The position numbers were made by a program, and so were the translations under genes. Of a stretch of 64,000 nucleotides of DNA, positions 59,696 to 64,000 are shown piece by piece (positions within the stretch are counted from its first letter, which is position 1; every line of letters begins with the position of its first letter). The notes under the pieces were generated by a model. It was not told the origin of the DNA. It saw only the letters and a program-made list of their open reading frames with translations, and ran no database searches. Source of the DNA: Actinomycetes bacterium (GTDB taxonomy: Bacteria > Actinomycetota > Acidimicrobiia > Acidimicrobiales > RAAP-2); contig JAJZDI010000017.1 in the NCBI GenBank assembly GCA_021806045.1, positions 1-64,000 on the forward strand. Reading direction: 5' to 3'.

Positions 59696-59792
59696 CCGGC
59701 AGGGGCACCGGTCCCGGCGCGCCGCCTGACCGGCTCGCCACCGGGTCCCGGGGCTCAGTGGGGACGGGCCGTTCCCACCACGATCCCGGGCT

Positions 59793-60122
59793 CTACGAGG
59801 TGAAGTAGTCCAGCCTGCTCACCCAGACGTCGGAGACGAGCAGCACGCCCGGTCGCCGGTCGAACAGGTGGCGGAGGCCGGCGATCAGGTCGTCGGCACG
59901 TTCGGAGGGCAGCACCACGATGAGCAGCGACAGGGCGTTGCGGTCGTTGAACTGCAGCCGGCCCTGGTGGTAGCCGCCGTGGCCGAGGCCCGAGACGTTG
60001 GAGACAGCGGTGAAGCCGCTGGCCCCGGCCTGGGTGACCAGTTGCTCCACCAGGGGGGCATCGGTGCCCTCCACCACCACCTCGACCTTGGTCATGGCCA
60101 TGAGCCCGGGATGATCAGGCAT
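59793..60122 (-). CDS. PII-like signalling protein linked to the DAB operon
   Basis: 109 aa. TKVEVVVEGTDAPLVEQLVTQAGASGFTAVSNVSGLGHGGYHQG resembles the beta-alpha-beta of the PII fold, with a T-loop region shorter than in GlnB and no uridylylation-type tyrosine motif. LVSDVWVSRLDYF ends the fold. Such SbtB/CPII-like proteins sense adenylates or bicarbonate beside inorganic-carbon transporters. ATG 60122 has GGAGGTGGGAG upstream and overlaps the dabA end by 8 bp. Confidence 0.78.
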   Translation of the reverse strand: MPDHPGLMAMTKVEVVVEGTDAPLVEQLVTQAGASGFTAVSNVSGLGHGGYHQGRLQFNDRNALSLLIVVLPSERADDLIAGLRHLFDRRPGVLLVSDVWVSRLDYFTS

Positions 60123-62439
60123 GGACTGCTCCCACCTCCTCCGTGTTCGACCGCTCCCATACGATCCACCGACCGCCCGGCAACCGCCTGGACCATGGTG
60201 ACCCGGGGGCGTCCCGTGCCACCAGGTGGACCCAGTCCCCGTCGAACAGGTCGCCGAGGACGGGGTTGCGGCGGATGGTCCGGTCGACCATGGCGACAGG
60301 CGCCTCCACCACCACCTGGAGCCGCAACGGCTCGTGGACGGACCGGGCGCCGTCGAAGACCGACTGGCGGGGCAGGCCGATGCGCAGGTCGCCGCCCGTC
60401 CCGGTGACGACGCCGATCCCGCCCACCACGTTGTGGACCGTCTTGTCGCCGGCGCCGAACAGCTCAGGCGCGACGGTGGAGAAGTAGTACTGGGCGTTGA
60501 TCCAGTGGGCCACCACCACCGGTGCGGTCAGAATCGTCTCCAGCGCCGTCCCGTCCGGATCGGTGGCCGCGTCATAGGAGTGGAGGAAGCACCGCCTGCC
60601 GAGGGTGACACCGGCGGTCATCCGCCGTGGACCGACGATGATCGCCGCGTTCCCGGCAAGCCCCCACTCCGGGCGCACCTGGGCCCAGTCGACTGCACGT
60701 GCGTCGACGCCGTCGGGCCCACGGGCGCCGGCGGCGCCGGGGAGGTCGGCCGACCGCTCGGCGACGAGCGCGACACGTGCGTCGGCTATCGCCCGCTCCA
60801 GCGCCTCGAGCCCTGCCAGGTGGGAGGCGGGCACCAGGTGCCGGTCGAGCACCTCGACGCGATCGGTCACCGTGTCGTGCTCGCCGGCCACGAACCAGGT
60901 GGACGGAGGGATGACGATGCCCTGGGCGGCCAGCGCGGCGCGCACCTCATCCCGGTTGAAGATGCCAGCGGCGGCACGGGCGCTCACCACACCGCGGTTC
61001 CCCCCGCAGGCACCGCAGTCGAGCGCCGAGGCGTGCGGGTTGTTGGCGCTGGTGGCACCGTGGCCGGTGAGGACGACCAGCGGCGCGAACCCCCTCACCA
61101 ACCCCATGGTCGACAGGGCCGAAGCCGCGTAGTGGACCTGCTCGTCGAGGCTCATCCCCCGGTCGCCCGCCTCGGGCACCACCTCGGTGAGGCCGGGTGA
61201 CGTGAAGCGCTGCCGGGCCCAGGAGCGCAGGCGACCGGTCCACGAGGGAGCCACCGTCCGGGCCAGGGCGGCCGCACCCAGCACGGGGCCGGTCAACTCG
61301 GCCAGGAGGAAGCTCCCGACCGGATGCTCACGCCCGGTCTCGAAGGCGGCGGCAGCGGCGCCGCGGGCAGCGAGCGCCCCGAGCGCGCGCGCCGCAGGTG
61401 CCTCCTCGCCGCCGGCCGGCACCTCGATAAGATCCACCGTCGGGCGGACGAGGACGGGGCACAGGTCGACGGTCCCCTGCGCGCCGAGCGGCCGGAAGCG
61501 TGCTGGCAGCCCGAAGAACCCGGCGAACCCGAGGGTCTCGTAGGGTCCGGCCGCCTCGAGGTGGCGCCGCATCCCCTCCGAGCGCACATCGATGCAGAAG
61601 ACGACCTGGGCGGCCGGAGGCCCGGCAGGCCGGTCGTCGGAGGGGTGGTCGAGAGCGGTCAGCAGCCAGTGGCGGAACCGGTCCTCGCAGGCGGTGAGCT
61701 CGGCCCGTTGCAACTCCCGATCCGTGTCGCGCCCACCGGGCGCCCGGACCAGTGGCGGGAGCGTGCCGGCATCCCCGAATCCCTCGGCATGGAGCGCGGC
61801 CTCGACGGTGAGGCGGACGGCCATCAGGTCCACCAGGGTGAGGCGGGGAGCGCCGGTGCCCGGAGGCGCCCACTGGGCGCGCCACTTGGCCAGCCCCGCC
61901 CATCCCGGCGTACGGGCCAGGCGGGCGGCGAAGGCCGGGGTGCGCCCACCATCTCCGACGCCTAGTTCCACCAGCGCGACGGCGATGGCGGCCACCGCGT
62001 CCGCCGGCGCAGCGGCCATGGCGGCGCGACCGCGCTGGCCGGCCAGCCGCCGGGCGGCCGGGTCGTGACCGATCCCGGCCCGCCACGCCGCGTAGAAACC
62101 CCCGCCATCGCCCCCGCCGAGCTGACCGCCCACGAACGCCGCGCACCAGCGGGTGAGCACGTCATCGACGGCCGCCGATGCCCGGTCCGCGGCCCGGGAC
62201 CCGTCAGGAGTCGGGTCGGACCGGCCAGGCGGCACGGGGTCGCCGGTCGGGGTGGGTGGCGGCAGCAGGTCGGCGCCGTAGAGCGTGCCGGCCGCCTCGA
62301 TGGCCCCGTCGAACCCCAGCTGCCGGAGGTCCCAGAGGGGATTGACGGCGACGAAGGTGGAGAGCGGCCACATGGGCGGGACGAAGCGGGCCGCCTCGTC
62401 CAGGTCGACGAGGATGGATGCCCGTGACGGGCCGGTCAT
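60115..62439 (-). CDS. dabA: DAB inorganic carbon transporter subunit DabA (DUF2309)
   Basis: 774 aa. Starts in family style (FVPPMWPLSTFVAVNPLWDL). The carbonic-anhydrase-like zinc site is complete: Cys and Asp in VVFCIDVRSE (about 283 and 285), His in LTGHGATSANN (about 459) and Cys in LDCGACGG (about 474); the 15-residue His-to-Cys spacing is that of characterised DabA. Peripheral subunit that hydrates CO2 to bicarbonate. ATG 62439 preferred; GTG 62448 would overlap dabB. Confidence 0.92.
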   Translation of the reverse strand: MTGPSRASILVDLDEAARFVPPMWPLSTFVAVNPLWDLRQLGFDGAIEAAGTLYGADLLPPPTPTGDPVPPGRSDPTPDGSRAADRASAAVDDVLTRWCAAFVGGQLGGGDGGGFYAAWRAGIGHDPAARRLAGQRGRAAMAAAPADAVAAIAVALVELGVGDGGRTPAFAARLARTPGWAGLAKWRAQWAPPGTGAPRLTLVDLMAVRLTVEAALHAEGFGDAGTLPPLVRAPGGRDTDRELQRAELTACEDRFRHWLLTALDHPSDDRPAGPPAAQVVFCIDVRSEGMRRHLEAAGPYETLGFAGFFGLPARFRPLGAQGTVDLCPVLVRPTVDLIEVPAGGEEAPAARALGALAARGAAAAAFETGREHPVGSFLLAELTGPVLGAAALARTVAPSWTGRLRSWARQRFTSPGLTEVVPEAGDRGMSLDEQVHYAASALSTMGLVRGFAPLVVLTGHGATSANNPHASALDCGACGGNRGVVSARAAAGIFNRDEVRAALAAQGIVIPPSTWFVAGEHDTVTDRVEVLDRHLVPASHLAGLEALERAIADARVALVAERSADLPGAAGARGPDGVDARAVDWAQVRPEWGLAGNAAIIVGPRRMTAGVTLGRRCFLHSYDAATDPDGTALETILTAPVVVAHWINAQYYFSTVAPELFGAGDKTVHNVVGGIGVVTGTGGDLRIGLPRQSVFDGARSVHEPLRLQVVVEAPVAMVDRTIRRNPVLGDLFDGDWVHLVARDAPGSPWSRRLPGGRWIVWERSNTEEVGAVHA

Positions 62440-62444
62440 GGCGC

Positions 62445-64000
62445 TCACCGTCCTGCCGGCGCACCGGCGCCGGCCAGACCGGGGATCAACCGGCCCGACG
62501 GCTGGCGGGCGGGCCGTAGCGGGGGCCGCTCGATGGCACGACCGGACGGTGCGAGACCGGCCAGGCCGGCCCCGGCCAACCGGCGGCTGAGGCGCGGGTC
62601 GCGTTCCAGGGCCGAGAGCACCACACCCCCGACCGCCACGGCCACCAGCCATCCGGGAGCCAGCGCCCCATGTCCCCCGGCGGGGAGGGCGGGCCCGAAC
62701 CAGGCGGCGGCTCCGGCGGCGACCGCCCCGTACGCGGCCGACCCGGCCAGCAGGGTCACGGCGGCGAGGGCGTTCGCCCCGCGTGAGGCGGGCCGGTGCT
62801 CCCACCACCCCCACGCCGCCGCCCCGGCTGCGAAGGCGACGAACAGGGCGATGACGGCGACGAGCGACCCGCCGGCCATGCCGGCCCAGCGCATGACAGC
62901 GGCACTGGTGGCCGCCGCGGCCAGTGAGGCGATCACGGCGGCGGCGGCAGCCGGCAGGGAGCTCCCCGGGCGCCGAACCCCGGCACCGGCACCAGCCACC
63001 GGAGGGGTGACCCGAGCCCCGGAGCCGAGGAAGAGGCTGGCCTTGTAGAACCCGTGGCCGATCAGGTGCGTCGTCGCCGCCACCGGTGCGCCCACCGCCA
63101 CCTCGGCCAGCATGAACCCCATCTGGGCCATGGTGGACAGGGCGAGCCCGCCCTTGGCATCGGGACGCCGTCCGGCGGCCACGCCGGCGGCCACCGCGCT
63201 CCCCCCGGCCACGGCGAACAGGAGGATGGTGACAGGCAGGCTCGAGGTCGCCACCGGGTCGAGGCGGAGGAGCAGGATCCCCCCGCCGTTGACCACCCCG
63301 GCGTGGAGGAGCGCGGATGCCGGCGTGGGGGCGGCCACCGTCTTCGGCAGCCACGTGCGGAACGGCCCCTGGCCGCAGCGTGACAGCGCAGCCGCGCCGA
63401 CGAGGGCGGCGACCACCAGGCCCAGGTGGCCGGGCAGCCGGGTGGAGGCGGCCAGCCGGTTCCCCAGGTTCACGTCGCCCGCGTGCCAGACGATCACGGT
63501 GACGGCTCCTACCAGAGCCAGGTCGCCGACGGCGAACGACCGGAGCATGGACCGGCGTGCGCCGGCGACCTGGGGGAGGTCGGTGCGGTACCCGGCGGTC
63601 ACCACGAAGGCGGCCCCGGCCAGTACCCACCCGACGGTCATCAGCACGATGTCTCCGGCCGCAGTGACCAGGACCATGCCGGCGACGACGATGCTGGCGC
63701 TGCGCGCGAAGACGGCCCCCCGCGGGTCGTCCTGGAGGTAGCGGCGGGCGAAGGAGAGGACCACGGCCCCGACCAGTGCGACGAGGACCAGCACGGCCAC
63801 GGTGAAGTGGTCGAGCAGGAGGCCCGTGCCGCCCAGGTGGGGGAGGGCGGACCGGGCGGTGCCGCCCATCGCCACCCCCGCCAGCGCGATGACGGCACCG
63901 ACGGCACCGACGGCAGCACCCCGCGCCGCCCGGCGGAGAGCGGTGCGGGTGTCGCGTCCGGCCATTGCTGCGCCGGCCAGGGGACCGGCCAGGGCCACCA
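62445..64000 (-). CDS. dabB: DAB transporter membrane subunit DabB (cut by or ending near the right window edge)
   Basis: At least 517 aa with about 14 hydrophobic helices. NuoL/MrpA-like proton-conducting family: LPKTVAAPTPASALLHAGVVNGGGILLLRLDP and KGGLALSTMAQMGFMLAEVAVG, plus THLIGHGFYKASLFLGSG. In DAB systems this subunit couples cation flow to bicarbonate formation by DabA. A GTG at 63998 could be the start, but the frame stays open to the edge, so the N-terminus is uncertain. Five bases separate its stop from the dabA start. Confidence 0.88.
   Translation of the reverse strand, partial: VALAGPLAGAAMAGRDTRTALRRAARGAAVGAVGAVIALAGVAMGGTARSALPHLGGTGLLLDHFTVAVLVLVALVGAVVLSFARRYLQDDPRGAVFARSASIVVAGMVLVTAAGDIVLMTVGWVLAGAAFVVTAGYRTDLPQVAGARRSMLRSFAVGDLALVGAVTVIVWHAGDVNLGNRLAASTRLPGHLGLVVAALVGAAALSRCGQGPFRTWLPKTVAAPTPASALLHAGVVNGGGILLLRLDPVATSSLPVTILLFAVAGGSAVAAGVAAGRRPDAKGGLALSTMAQMGFMLAEVAVGAPVAATTHLIGHGFYKASLFLGSGARVTPPVAGAGAGVRRPGSSLPAAAAAVIASLAAAATSAAVMRWAGMAGGSLVAVIALFVAFAAGAAAWGWWEHRPASRGANALAAVTLLAGSAAYGAVAAGAAAWFGPALPAGGHGALAPGWLVAVAVGGVVLSALERDPRLSRRLAGAGLAGLAPSGRAIERPPLRPARQPSGRLIPGLAGAGAPAGR

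Noticed and set aside
59696-59792. tRNA genes downstream of gyrA, as in mycobacteria and streptomycetes
   Set aside because: The spacer is 97 bp and shows no cloverleaf or T-arm consensus; PII-like gene follows on the opposite strand.

Overview
High-GC, oriC-proximal chromosomal segment of a free-living actinobacterium. Gene content and order around the origin (pcnA/cca, DUF6049, murJ, trxB, trxA, cwlM-like, parB, parA, rsmG, jag, yidC, yidD, rnpA, rpmH, dnaA, dnaN, recF, DciA-type gene, gyrB, gyrA) match the Mycobacterium/Streptomyces plan. The genes rpsF-ssb-rpsR-rplI-dnaB and padR-ino1, which lie near oriC in mycobacteria, are also here but in a different arrangement. The combination suggests a deep-branching actinobacterium such as an Acidimicrobiia; the class is an inference from gene content only. 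No rRNA, tRNA, insertion sequence, prophage or CRISPR array was seen.

Layout. 1-9650: accessory metabolic and regulatory genes (a secreted protein cut by the left edge, a membrane protein with a channel-like C-terminus, a beta-CASP hydrolase, a LOG protein, a lipoprotein, a diguanylate cyclase, a PaaX regulator divergent from a desaturase, pgi, yjbQ). 9650-16300: a phosphate island: two OmpR-type response regulators facing the operon pstB-pstS-pstC-pstA, with three arrays of 11-bp PHO-box repeats, all at the same distance from a TACNNT -10 element. 16400-24600: lon, hydrolases, a CoA-transferase, an alcohol dehydrogenase. 24700-28120: dnaB and the rpsF-ssb-rpsR-rplI block. 28280-34910: panB, a four-gene cluster of unknown pathway (VOC, carboxymuconolactone decarboxylase-like, phosphotransferase-like, lipocalin-like), a DUF5318-type gene, and padR-ino1. 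34960-44260: cca, then DUF6049-murJ, degV, trxB, trxA and a cwlM-like pseudo-amidase. 44470-50520: parBA with two perfect parS sites, rsmG, jag, yidC, yidD, rnpA, rpmH on the minus strand. 50520-59700: the dnaA promoter, the dnaA-dnaN oriC, recF, DciA-type gene, gyrB, gyrA. 59790-64000: a DAB inorganic-carbon uptake operon (dabB-dabA) followed by a PII-like gene; dabB reaches the right edge.

How the parts fit. The origin core encodes initiation (DnaA, DciA-type loader, DnaB), the clamp, gap repair, gyrase and ParABS segregation, together with the membrane insertion and RNA processing genes usually found there. The phosphate island looks self-regulated but has no histidine kinase or phoU in the window. 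The DAB operon implies active bicarbonate accumulation, possibly tuned by the PII-like protein. A recurring promoter pattern, a TANNNT hexamer 5-9 nt before the start codon, suggests that many transcripts here are leaderless.
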